Notes under the pieces: generated by a model
Told to the model about the DNA's origin: nothing
Seen by the model: the letters and a program-made list of their open reading frames with translations, nothing else
The model's database searches: none
Part shown: positions 7,276-15,641 of the stretch, piece after piece
How the letters are laid out: every line of letters begins with the position of its first letter
How positions within the stretch are numbered: the stretch's first letter is position 1
Made by a program: the position numbers and the translations under genes
Source: a virus
DNA length: 24,533 nt
Strand: one strand, 5' to 3'
IMG/VR virus record: IMGVR_UViG_3300034061_004303
Coordinates: 1-24,533 of that record

Positions 7276-9047
7276 TTGGTGCCTACTCCCTGCGCGGTCT
7301 CTGCCGTGCCTTGCTCAAGCTGCTTGTACGCGTCCATCTCGGACAGGGCTGGGGCAAACACCATGTCGATACGCTGCTGAACCAGCGGCATCGCGCCGGG
7401 CATGTTGGAGTAGCGGCTCTGAATGCGCTGCCGTGCCATTTGCTCCTGACGGTCGGCGAACGCTCTGAAGCCGTCGTAGGTCAAGAAGTCGCGGGTCAAC
7501 TCGTCCCGAAGCCCTTCGCCCGAGGTGACAGAGCCGCCGGACCGCGCCTTGAGCGCAGCGTTGACGATTTCCTGAGCCACATTGCGAAGCTCTCGTTGCT
7601 CCGGCGTCGTGAACATCTTCTCAAGTTGCGCTTGCACAATCTGGGATGCGGCTCCTGAGATGGTGCCCTTCTCTTTGCCTTCCACAGCACCAGCGCGCAG
7701 CGCATCCGTGACGACGCGTGCAAGACCGAGATCCCAAAGCTTCTTCTGCTGCTCAATGGGAACCTCGCGCATCTTCTTGCGAAGCGCGCCGACGGCTTCC
7801 GCTTGGTCGCGAGCGGCTTCGTACTCCGGCCCCTTGGTGAGTTGCTCGTACTGCGAGAAGACCTGCTTCTGCTGCTCTGGGTCCATGCCCGCCATCTTCT
7901 GACGAAGCTCAAGGATCTTCGCCATGCCCTCGCCTCGAGCGCGGTTCATCGCGACGTAGTTGGCCGCGTTCTTCATGTCGATGTCGAGCTTGAGCTTGCC
8001 ACGCTGGAAGTCGAGCTGAGAGATCGCGCCCTTGAGGCTGGCCTTGTCCTTGGCAGTCCCGATGCGCTGCTCGGCGAACTCCAGGGCGCGCTTGTGGTTG
8101 TCCATCGACGCGAGCGCCGTCATGGCAAGCGCCTGCTGCTCGCTGGCGCCCATGCGCATCATGTCGTTGAAGTTCGACTGACCGACCGCGATGCCGTCCT
8201 TGAGCATCTGGTACTTCTGCAGTTGCTGCTGCGTGTCGCGCTCGACGGCCTTGTCGACTTCACCAAGAATCTCGTTCGGCCCGACCTGACCAGCCGAGCC
8301 CTTCAGGGCGCCGACGAGACCAGCCGCGAACGAGAGCGCAGCCGTGCTGACGGGGCTCTCGCCAACCTGACGCAGAACGCGCGCCGGATCGAACTCCTGA
8401 CGAGCCTGCGCCATCTGCGCCTCGTCCTGCGCCGCACGCTCGCGACGCTGCGCGAACTGCCCAGCCTGCTGCCCGCGGAGGCGCTCGAGGTCGCTGACGT
8501 ACTGCCGACCTTCGCCGAGCATCGCGGCGCGCTCCCGCTCCTGCCCAGGCATCTCGCCCTCGATGGCACCCACGGCGCCACGAATGGCCTCCTGCTGGCC
8601 AGCGAGACCGCGACGCATGTCCTCGTTCATCGAGACGCTCGGAGCCCCGCGCATCCCCATGTAGTAGTTCTGGAGGGCCATGAGTTGGTCCTCCATGGGC
8701 GACGTCCGCGGTGCGGCAGGACCCGCTGGCGCGCCGGGCGGGTTGACACCAATCAGGCTTCCGGACACCCGGCCTGGGCTGCCTTCGCGCAAAACGCCAA
8801 CGCCGGGGGTCGGCTCGACAGCGCGAGCTTTCGTCAGGTCAACGGTCGGCTGCTGCGACTGGTCGCCTCTAAATAGCGGGGCTTCGACAACCTTTGGGCC
8901 AGTCGGCAGTCCGGTCGGTACATCCACACGGGTAGAAGTGCCACGAGCCTTGAGCGCCTCTTCGAACGCAAGATTGTCAATCGCCTCCGGCTCCTTGCTC
9001 ATTGGCTGCCGGGGCGTGAGGAACGAGTAGTCGAGTCCGTTGGCCAT
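7272..9047 (-). CDS. Putative ejection (internal virion) protein, middle of three (591 aa)
   Basis: Residues 1-125 are Pro/Gly-rich and probably flexible. From about 130 the protein is strongly helical and Gln/Glu/Arg/Ala-rich, with coiled-coil character at about 165-225 and again from about 310 to 450. A short hydrophobic patch near 235-255 (VSTAALSFAAGLVGALKG) may contact a membrane. The C-terminal part (about 480-560) is charged and helical. The start at 9047 has GAGAGGAA upstream, and the stop overlaps the next gene (ATGA). Its position matches T7 gp15 or P22 gp20. I cannot assign it to a named family by eye; composition and synteny carry the call. Confidence 0.6.
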   Translation of the reverse strand: MANGLDYSFLTPRQPMSKEPEAIDNLAFEEALKARGTSTRVDVPTGLPTGPKVVEAPLFRGDQSQQPTVDLTKARAVEPTPGVGVLREGSPGRVSGSLIGVNPPGAPAGPAAPRTSPMEDQLMALQNYYMGMRGAPSVSMNEDMRRGLAGQQEAIRGAVGAIEGEMPGQERERAAMLGEGRQYVSDLERLRGQQAGQFAQRRERAAQDEAQMAQARQEFDPARVLRQVGESPVSTAALSFAAGLVGALKGSAGQVGPNEILGEVDKAVERDTQQQLQKYQMLKDGIAVGQSNFNDMMRMGASEQQALAMTALASMDNHKRALEFAEQRIGTAKDKASLKGAISQLDFQRGKLKLDIDMKNAANYVAMNRARGEGMAKILELRQKMAGMDPEQQKQVFSQYEQLTKGPEYEAARDQAEAVGALRKKMREVPIEQQKKLWDLGLARVVTDALRAGAVEGKEKGTISGAASQIVQAQLEKMFTTPEQRELRNVAQEIVNAALKARSGGSVTSGEGLRDELTRDFLTYDGFRAFADRQEQMARQRIQSRYSNMPGAMPLVQQRIDMVFAPALSEMDAYKQLEQGTAETAQGVGTK

Positions 9048-9059
9048 GTCCGATTCCTC

Positions 9060-10166
9060 TCAGAGTGCGTATCCGCCACCACCGCGAACGGTCTGGCCTG
9101 GCTTGCGCGGCATGCGACCAGGACGAGCCTTGCGGAGGCCCTCGACCTGCTCGCCCTCGTTGGAGAAAGCCATCGGGGTCTTGGTCGGGGCGAGCGACGC
9201 AGAGGCGCCCTGCTCCGCCGGCGACTTCATGAATGGAGCCATGGAAGAGATGGCTTCCTGGCGGTCCGCCAGACTCGCAAACTCGCCAGTGCCGTTGCTC
9301 ATCCCAGCGGTGTAGTCCACCTGACGCGCAGGGCCGACGTTCGCCGTCGCGAGGTTGCGCTCGGCGCGAAGGTCGGCGACCTGCTGCGCTGGTGCCATCT
9401 CGGATGCCGTCACGCCAGGCATCCCGGTGCGCTGCTGGTACGTCGACCCCTTGGCAACCGGAGCCGCGAGGTCGAACCCGAGAGCGGCGGCGGCCTGCTT
9501 GCTCGTGATGCCGCCTTCGCTTGTGGCGGGAGCGGCTGCTCCAGCCATCTCATTGGTCCGCTGCTGGAAAGCGGCACCATAGTCGCTTACTGCTGCGCGA
9601 CCCTTGGTATTTGCCGCGTTGTACGCAGCAATTTCATCTTCGGTCAGCTTGCCTCCGCTGGCTCCAGCGTCACCCGGCAGGAACACCTTGGCGAGGCTCC
9701 CGAGCGTACCGCTGATGGCGCCCGAGAGCTCCTGGCGCTTGCGCTGCGCCTCTTCGCCAGCGAGGGCCGAGAGGGCGCGTTGACCAGCGGCCACGCCCAT
9801 CATGGCGCGCTCCTGCTCTCGAGAGCGCAACTCGGAAAGCTGAGCGGCGTACTGGGCGCCGGTATCCTGACCAACGCGCATCGCCTCGCGCTGAAGCCCA
9901 GCCTGCTGCTGCGCCGTGCCTCGAGCGGCTTGGCCAGCGAGCTCCTGGGCCGCACGTCCTCGAGCGTACGCGAGCCCGGCCTGCCCCTGCGTCGTGCCGC
10001 CCTGGGCGATGCGGGCGTACGGGGCGATGGACTGCTCGATGCGCTCGCGCTGCTCTTCCTCGGCGCTCTTGACGCCGAAGAGCCCGCCGAGGGCTCGCGT
10101 CAGGAAGGGGGTCGAGGCGCTGACGGCAGACCCGATGGCGGAGAGGGTGATTGGATCGACGGCCAT
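9060..10166 (-). CDS. Putative ejection (internal virion) protein, first of three (368 aa)
   Basis: The N-terminus (about 6-31, ITLSAIGSAVSASTPFLTRAL then GGLFG) is hydrophobic to amphipathic. Residues 35-145 are Gln/Ala/Arg/Glu-rich helix (many AQ, QQ and RE pairs). A second hydrophobic Gly/Leu stretch lies near 147-165 (LSGAISGTLGSLAKVFL). The C-terminal half is low complexity and ends with Arg/Pro/Gly-rich sequence. The ATG is 7 bases after the hub stop, with AGGAG four bases upstream. Size, composition and position directly after the hub gene resemble P22 gp7 or T7 gp14, which enter the cell envelope during DNA injection. This is synteny-based inference; no catalytic motif is visible. Confidence 0.6.
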   Translation of the reverse strand: MAVDPITLSAIGSAVSASTPFLTRALGGLFGVKSAEEEQRERIEQSIAPYARIAQGGTTQGQAGLAYARGRAAQELAGQAARGTAQQQAGLQREAMRVGQDTGAQYAAQLSELRSREQERAMMGVAAGQRALSALAGEEAQRKRQELSGAISGTLGSLAKVFLPGDAGASGGKLTEDEIAAYNAANTKGRAAVSDYGAAFQQRTNEMAGAAAPATSEGGITSKQAAAALGFDLAAPVAKGSTYQQRTGMPGVTASEMAPAQQVADLRAERNLATANVGPARQVDYTAGMSNGTGEFASLADRQEAISSMAPFMKSPAEQGASASLAPTKTPMAFSNEGEQVEGLRKARPGRMPRKPGQTVRGGGGYAL

Positions 10167-10173
10167 GGCGCTC

Positions 10174-13100
10174 CTAGTGCTTCGCTTCCTCGGTAATACG
10201 CTTGTTGAGACCGGCCTTCAAGCCGACAACGAGGGCGATGTTGCTGAAGCGCACCGCTCCGGTAAACTGGTTCACTCCACCAGTCGGGACCAGCGTCCTG
10301 CATGCCAACAAGAGCAGCTGCCCTTTCTGGTTGGCCACGTGCGTCTCCAACTGCAAGAGCCCTTGCATAGCGGCAACCGCATTAGCCTCCGCCGACGTCC
10401 ACTGCGACAGCTGCAAGGCACTGTTGTCGGTCCCAAGACCGAACTCGAAGCCAGGTGCGCCGGTGCCGTTTACGATGCGCGCCAAGAGGCGGCAGCGTTT
10501 GGTCCGCTGAAAGCCCTGCACCTGGTTGAGCGAAAACGGCGCCGTCTGCCACAACGACTGAATGAACGAGTACGTGTAGGCGTTGGTCGGAGACGTCGTG
10601 TCTTCAAGGCCGTCCACGTACTGGCCAAGCACCTGCTGGTAGACGTAGGCCTGCGCCGTCGAGGAGATGCTGTTGCGCATCGCGAGCCACGGAACCGGCC
10701 CGACCATTGCCATCGAGGCCTGCCCTTCGCCGAGGTGATCGGTCCGCCACTCGTACCAGGCGTTGATGAGGTAGCTGTACACGAGGACGCGCGAGTTTGC
10801 GTTTGCGGTCGTGCGCGACAGCAGGGTTGACTGGCAAACGAAGTAGACCTCTTGCGTCGTTGCGTTGTGCGAGACCGAGACGATGTATGGGTACAACGAA
10901 AGCAGGTCGATGACCTTGTCGCCGATGGGCGTAATCTGCAGGTCCGGCGTGAGAAGCTCGATGCTGCGCGTCGACTGGAAGAAGATGCCGATGGGCGTCG
11001 AGAGTACGCTGCGGTGGTCGATGCACCCGATGCCTGACGGGAGCCGCGTCGGCTCGGACAGGCTGGAGCTGTTACCTGTCGCGTCCGGCATGGTGCCAGA
11101 GATGACGTAAACGTCGTTCTTCTTGAAGACGAAGAGCGACGAGTTCATGGAGGCGAGACCCGTGACCGCGCCGCCGGCCTCGATGGTCAGGGTCAGGAGA
11201 TCGTTGAAGCCGACCGCATCCGTCGGCGACAACTCCTTGCTGAACCACACCACCGTCGAGTCATCCGCGCCGCCCACGACGAGGCGGTTCTGGTGAACGC
11301 ACATGGCCTTGCAGCCAGGGGTCGCCACGTTGTCGAGCACGCCACCCGTCGTGTACAGGTAGGGCTCGCGCAGCATGCCCATGTAGTCGCCGGTCGGGCC
11401 GTCGAAGAGCGCGTTCGATGCGTCCGCAGCGCCTGGCGTCGTCGGCGGTCGGTTGATGTTCGTCGTGACGTAGCCGCACGGGTTGCTGGCCGCGTATGGC
11501 GTGCTCGCGTAGGGTACGACACCGCGCGTCGCGTTGCGCGGCACGACGAAGTCGCTGATGGGGTTCTGAAAGTTCGACCACGGCATCCGGTACAGGACCG
11601 TCGAGTACGGCTCGCAGGTCGAGTACGGCTGGAGGAGTACGCGGCGCGGGTCGGCCGACGCTGACGACTGGCGGTTGGTCAGCTCCAACCGTGGAGCGAA
11701 GAAGCCCCACTTGTACCGAGAGACTTCTCCGCCAGCGCGACGGCTACCGTTCGTGCGAGGAGAGTCGTCTGGGCTCCAGATCTCGGCACAGACCGTGTAC
11801 TGCTGCGGCGAAGACGGCGCCGAGCGGACCATGCGGCCCGTTCCGTCGGCGAACTCGTAGCACCACGACATGAGGAAGTCGCCGCCAGCCTCCGCCTGCG
11901 TGTATGCGCTCTCCGCGTTGTCAGGGAACGTCCACCCGCGGGCGGCCCTTGGTGCCCACAGGAAATAGGCCGACAGGTTCGACGTGCCCGCCTGCCGTCG
12001 ACGAAGCGCATTGTACGGCGACGCCGCCTCGAAATCGGTTGGCGTAGCCTGGTAGCGTCCGTAGTAGTGCGGGCCGTAGAAGTCTACGCCGCCACGAGCG
12101 CCCACCTTCGTCGTTGTGGAGAACTGCTGAAGGCGCGCGTCTGCGTAGATCGCCTCGTAGTTCTGTGACGGATCGCCGCCCCAGTTCGTCTTCACCTGCT
12201 CCCAACGAGCCGGGTACGTGCCGGGGTTGAGCCCAGCCTCGTAGACGAAGTATGGCCGCGTGATGTTGTAGAGCGTCGAGTGCGTGCGCAAAAGGCCTGG
12301 GCTGCCACTTACAGCGCTGAACTGCTCAAACAACCGCGTCGACTCGGACGGATCGCTCGCCACGTAAGGCTGCTGCACGGAGCCATCGCTCCACGATACG
12401 CTGGTCAGGTCGCGCTGCGGCCAGAGCAGCATCCCAGACTCGCTCGCGTTGACGCCGTCAAAGACAGAAAGCACCCCGCCGTTGATGAACGTGTAGTCGC
12501 TCATGCGCAGCAAACTGCGGTAGTTCTGAGGCGTGTACTCGTAGTCGAGCGCGAAACACTCCTGGGTGCCCTTCGAGCTGCCGTTGCGCAGCGCCCCCAT
12601 CGTTAGCCCGCGATCGGTTACTCGCAGCGCAGGTACGTTGAGCGGCACCGACGTCACGCGCATCAAGTTCGCCGCTTCGACGAACATGCCCTTGTTTCCG
12701 ACGTACTGGAACAGAGACGGATTCGGTCGTGGCTCAAAATCGGTGCCATCCGGCACGACAATAGCGACGTCGTCCGTTACGGCGAGCCGAAGCAGAAACG
12801 TGCTCGCCTGCGAGTCATCGCCAGACGGCGAGACGGCCGCGTAGAACTTTTCGTTGTCCGCCACAAGCCCACCAACGAGGCGCCACGGGCCGCCCATTGC
12901 GCAGGACAGCGCGCTTTTGGCAACGGAGCCACCGAAGATCGGAACCAGCGGGGCGTACTCCACCACCAGTGCGGAATTGTAGCGGTAGAATTCACAGAAG
13001 TTGTTGTACCGCATCGGGCTGGCCGCCCCGAACGGTGCGTCCGCCTGCGGGTTCGTCACGGGCGTCGCGCTTGTGCTCGACAGCACCACGAGGTCTTGCC

Positions 13101-15222
13101 CCGCCGAGTGCGCGACCGACCAACGGTGTACGCAGTGCTCCTGCTGGTTGGCCCATGAGAAGTAGAAATTGCTGACCGATAGGCCACTGTTACGATTTGG
13201 CTGATCGGATCCGAGTGGCTCTTGGAATAGACTGTGCGTGACATTCCATGCCTGTGCGCCTGTCAGCGTGCCTGCGCCAACCACGCTCGGGTCGAACTGA
13301 ATGCCGCTTAGCGACGTGCCCGGTCCGATGAACGCATAACCTGGCCCCGGCCCTGCTTCTGGATCTTGGATGGCAACGCTCCTGATTGCGCCACCCGCGA
13401 CACAGACTGTAGCGATCGCGATCACATTTCCAGCGGTCGCGTCAAGGACATCGACGGAGGGGAAGACCCCGTCCATAAACCCGGTATTTGCGGGACCAGG
13501 CACCGGAATCGTGATGAGATTGATCTGCCTATTGAAGCTCGGGAGCCCCGTTGCCATGAACGCAATGTCGAGTCCGCCCGGATATGAGTGAGCCGTTTGC
13601 GGATACGACTCACGAATCCTTTGGAATTGTAGATTTGCCCCATCGAGGCCGGCCGTGATCCCCATAAACGGCCGCGATGCTGACGGCGTCAGGATGAACG
13701 TGTCATCCCCTGCAATGCCGCCCGTGCACATGTACGTCTGCCTCGCCGTATACGCGTCATCTAGCGTGAGTTTGACGGCCCACTCGCTGTTGGCGTTTGG
13801 ATCGCTGCCGCCTTGGTCGTACGGGCCATTCTGCGGAAGAGTCGTCGTGAGTGCATTGACGGCCGTCTTGAGTGGCCGAGTCGTGCGAGGAGCGCCGCTG
13901 TAGTAGATCGGAGCCGCCGTCGTTGCAAAGACCTGCGTGACGTCGTCGTTCGTCTGAAAGCCGATGTACGGGATGTACTTGTACCCCTGCACCGCGAGCG
14001 CCGCTACGCCCGTCGTGGACGACGCCACGAGCCGGCCAAGCGCCAGCTGCCCATCGAGCTTCGCCGTCGCGATTCCCTCTGGACCGTACTGACGCGCGAT
14101 GACGCGAATGCCGATGGAGAACGTACCCGTCCAGTCCGTAGAAGGCACAGGCGCAGCCGTCATCGCGGGCTCCTGCTCAAGGACGACGCCACGGTTGGCC
14201 CACGGAACGAAGTAGAACGGGCCGGTGCCCGTGCGTGGAAGGATGTCCGCGATGGGCGCAGCGATCGGCGTGATGAGGCCCGTACTTGGGTCGACCGTCC
14301 CAAGGTTCGCCTCGACGCGGGCGGCCGTCACGTTGCTCGCCGTGTCGTCCTCGCACACGACCCACGCGATCGTGTGGGCGACAGCGCCCTGCATGCCCAC
14401 GACGTCGAAGCACCGATGCGTGTTGACGATGGACGTCACGAAGGTGGTCGGCACGATGCGGGTCTGCAGCGGTGCGCCCGTGCTCTTGTTGAACAGCACC
14501 GACTCGATGCGGTCGTTGACGTAGTCGAACCAGAACGCCATGGGCGTGGCGACAGTTGTCAGGTCGCGCACGGTCACGAGACGCAGGTTCGTTGCGCGCG
14601 TAACGGGAACGCCGCCAGAGTCGTTGAGACGCGTCGGCGGTACGATGTACGCCTCGGTGTCTGCCCACTGGACCGAGTAGTAAACCGAATTGCCGTCTCC
14701 CGGCACCTGGTCGAGCATCATGCGGTCCGACGAGAGCTCCTGGCCGGTGCGCTTGCCAGTCACCCAGACGGTGATGCGCTTGGTCTCGTTGTCGAACAGG
14801 AGGCTCTCGATCTCGATGATGCTGCCGCCCGTCGAGGAGACAGCCGCAAGCGTGCCGACGTACTCCGGCAGGTCGTTGACCTCGCGGAACCCATGGTCGG
14901 CATCCGAGCCGACGTACTCGTAGAACTTGCCGCCCGCGGCGAGCACCGGTCGTGTGCCGGTCGGCGAAGCGTATGCGCCGATAGCTTCGATCTTGTTGCT
15001 GACGAGCTGCGTCGTACCGCCGCTGTCGCGGAACGCGGTGGCGGGCTCGATGACCGTTGGGCTCTTGGTGACGAGGTTGAAGCCCTGTCGCGTGTCGAAC
15101 GCGCCCTTCTTGATCGCCTGCACGTTGACGAGCTGCAGCATCTCAGTGCCCTGCACCGAGAAGACGTCGTCTTCCTCGTTGATGCCTCCGACAAGAGGTA
15201 CGTTGACGACACGCTCTTCCAT
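10174..15222 (-). CDS. Giant tail-hub / stabilisation-like protein (about 1682 aa)
   Basis: The N-terminus (VPLVGGINEEDDVF, then NVQAIKKGAFDTRQGF) matches the opening of P22 gp10-like and related short-tail hub proteins: a G-G-I/L-N start and an N-x-x..G-A/G..R-G motif. From about residue 1,307 it reads MCVHQNRLVVGG, then VVWFSKELSP and SSLFVFKKNDVYVISG, the beta-propeller-like pattern of phage tail hub or tube-tip proteins. Between them, near 908 (FINGGVLSVFDG), 1,113 (CYEFADGTGRMVRSAPSS) and 1,204 (YSTVLYR), are motifs I recognise from very large phage virion proteins of this type. P22 gp10 is only about 470 residues and T7 gp12 about 790, so this protein is much enlarged. The ATG at 15222 shares its A with the upstream stop; a GTG at 15225 is an alternative. 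GGAG lies 8 bases before the ATG. Confidence 0.75.
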   Translation of the reverse strand: MEERVVNVPLVGGINEEDDVFSVQGTEMLQLVNVQAIKKGAFDTRQGFNLVTKSPTVIEPATAFRDSGGTTQLVSNKIEAIGAYASPTGTRPVLAAGGKFYEYVGSDADHGFREVNDLPEYVGTLAAVSSTGGSIIEIESLLFDNETKRITVWVTGKRTGQELSSDRMMLDQVPGDGNSVYYSVQWADTEAYIVPPTRLNDSGGVPVTRATNLRLVTVRDLTTVATPMAFWFDYVNDRIESVLFNKSTGAPLQTRIVPTTFVTSIVNTHRCFDVVGMQGAVAHTIAWVVCEDDTASNVTAARVEANLGTVDPSTGLITPIAAPIADILPRTGTGPFYFVPWANRGVVLEQEPAMTAAPVPSTDWTGTFSIGIRVIARQYGPEGIATAKLDGQLALGRLVASSTTGVAALAVQGYKYIPYIGFQTNDDVTQVFATTAAPIYYSGAPRTTRPLKTAVNALTTTLPQNGPYDQGGSDPNANSEWAVKLTLDDAYTARQTYMCTGGIAGDDTFILTPSASRPFMGITAGLDGANLQFQRIRESYPQTAHSYPGGLDIAFMATGLPSFNRQINLITIPVPGPANTGFMDGVFPSVDVLDATAGNVIAIATVCVAGGAIRSVAIQDPEAGPGPGYAFIGPGTSLSGIQFDPSVVGAGTLTGAQAWNVTHSLFQEPLGSDQPNRNSGLSVSNFYFSWANQQEHCVHRWSVAHSAGQDLVVLSSTSATPVTNPQADAPFGAASPMRYNNFCEFYRYNSALVVEYAPLVPIFGGSVAKSALSCAMGGPWRLVGGLVADNEKFYAAVSPSGDDSQASTFLLRLAVTDDVAIVVPDGTDFEPRPNPSLFQYVGNKGMFVEAANLMRVTSVPLNVPALRVTDRGLTMGALRNGSSKGTQECFALDYEYTPQNYRSLLRMSDYTFINGGVLSVFDGVNASESGMLLWPQRDLTSVSWSDGSVQQPYVASDPSESTRLFEQFSAVSGSPGLLRTHSTLYNITRPYFVYEAGLNPGTYPARWEQVKTNWGGDPSQNYEAIYADARLQQFSTTTKVGARGGVDFYGPHYYGRYQATPTDFEAASPYNALRRRQAGTSNLSAYFLWAPRAARGWTFPDNAESAYTQAEAGGDFLMSWCYEFADGTGRMVRSAPSSPQQYTVCAEIWSPDDSPRTNGSRRAGGEVSRYKWGFFAPRLELTNRQSSASADPRRVLLQPYSTCEPYSTVLYRMPWSNFQNPISDFVVPRNATRGVVPYASTPYAASNPCGYVTTNINRPPTTPGAADASNALFDGPTGDYMGMLREPYLYTTGGVLDNVATPGCKAMCVHQNRLVVGGADDSTVVWFSKELSPTDAVGFNDLLTLTIEAGGAVTGLASMNSSLFVFKKNDVYVISGTMPDATGNSSSLSEPTRLPSGIGCIDHRSVLSTPIGIFFQSTRSIELLTPDLQITPIGDKVIDLLSLYPYIVSVSHNATTQEVYFVCQSTLLSRTTANANSRVLVYSYLINAWYEWRTDHLGEGQASMAMVGPVPWLAMRNSISSTAQAYVYQQVLGQYVDGLEDTTSPTNAYTYSFIQSLWQTAPFSLNQVQGFQRTKRCRLLARIVNGTGAPGFEFGLGTDNSALQLSQWTSAEANAVAAMQGLLQLETHVANQKGQLLLLACRTLVPTGGVNQFTGAVRFSNIALVVGLKAGLNKRITEEAKH

Positions 15223-15638
15223 CACCGAATCTCCAGCTGAAGACGAACGGGATCGAGGATATCATTCCCGTCTGCGTCCTTGGGAGCGATGTAGCGCAGC
15301 CTCATGATCTTCTGCCCAAGGGGACCAGCCACCGGCACGAGCTGCAGGTTCGGCACGGCCGCGGGCGCGCTGCTCGCGAGCGGCGTGTTGGTCAAGACCT
15401 TCGCGATGTTGAACCCGTTTGGGATCCGCCCCAGGTTGTGCGGGATGTCGATGGCCTGTCCAGGCCGGAAGACCACGCCCTGGTCAGGCTTGTTCTTGAT
15501 GAGCGACTTGACCGTCGTCTGGTTCGGCGGCCCGTTGCGCACGGACTCCGTCGTCTGCCGGACGACGTCCTGCAGCTTGTCGACCGTCGCGTCCCCGGTC
15601 GGCGCCGGGGTGTACTGCTGCGGCTTCGTCTGTGCCAT
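15222..15638 (-). CDS. Small neck/tail protein, hypothetical (138 aa)
   Basis: The protein starts MAQTKPQQYTPAPTGD. A Pro-rich first 15 residues and a helical stretch (about 18-50) are followed by V-V-F-R-P-G-Q..I-P-H-N-L-G-R-I-P-N-G-F near 55-76. That H-N-L-G-R-x-P-x-G motif recurs in small beta domains of phage tail and neck proteins. The rest is beta-like, ending in RLQLEIR. The start has a strong TGGAGGTGA SD. It sits between the connector and the hub and its stop overlaps the hub start, so a neck or tail accessory role is likely. I cannot name a family. Confidence 0.65.
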   Translation of the reverse strand: MAQTKPQQYTPAPTGDATVDKLQDVVRQTTESVRNGPPNQTTVKSLIKNKPDQGVVFRPGQAIDIPHNLGRIPNGFNIAKVLTNTPLASSAPAAVPNLQLVPVAGPLGQKIMRLRYIAPKDADGNDILDPVRLQLEIR

Positions 15639-15641
15639 GGC

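Noticed and set aside
4771-7380. A plus-strand open frame of 869 residues antisense to the largest ejection-like gene
   Set aside because: Composition is Arg/Leu-rich with low-complexity runs, it mirrors the codon structure of the minus-strand gene, and it has no domain pattern. Long antisense frames are expected in GC-rich DNA.
13813-15240. A plus-strand open frame of 475 residues opposite the hub gene
   Set aside because: Arg/Asp/Val-rich shadow of the minus-strand gene; no plausible protein features.
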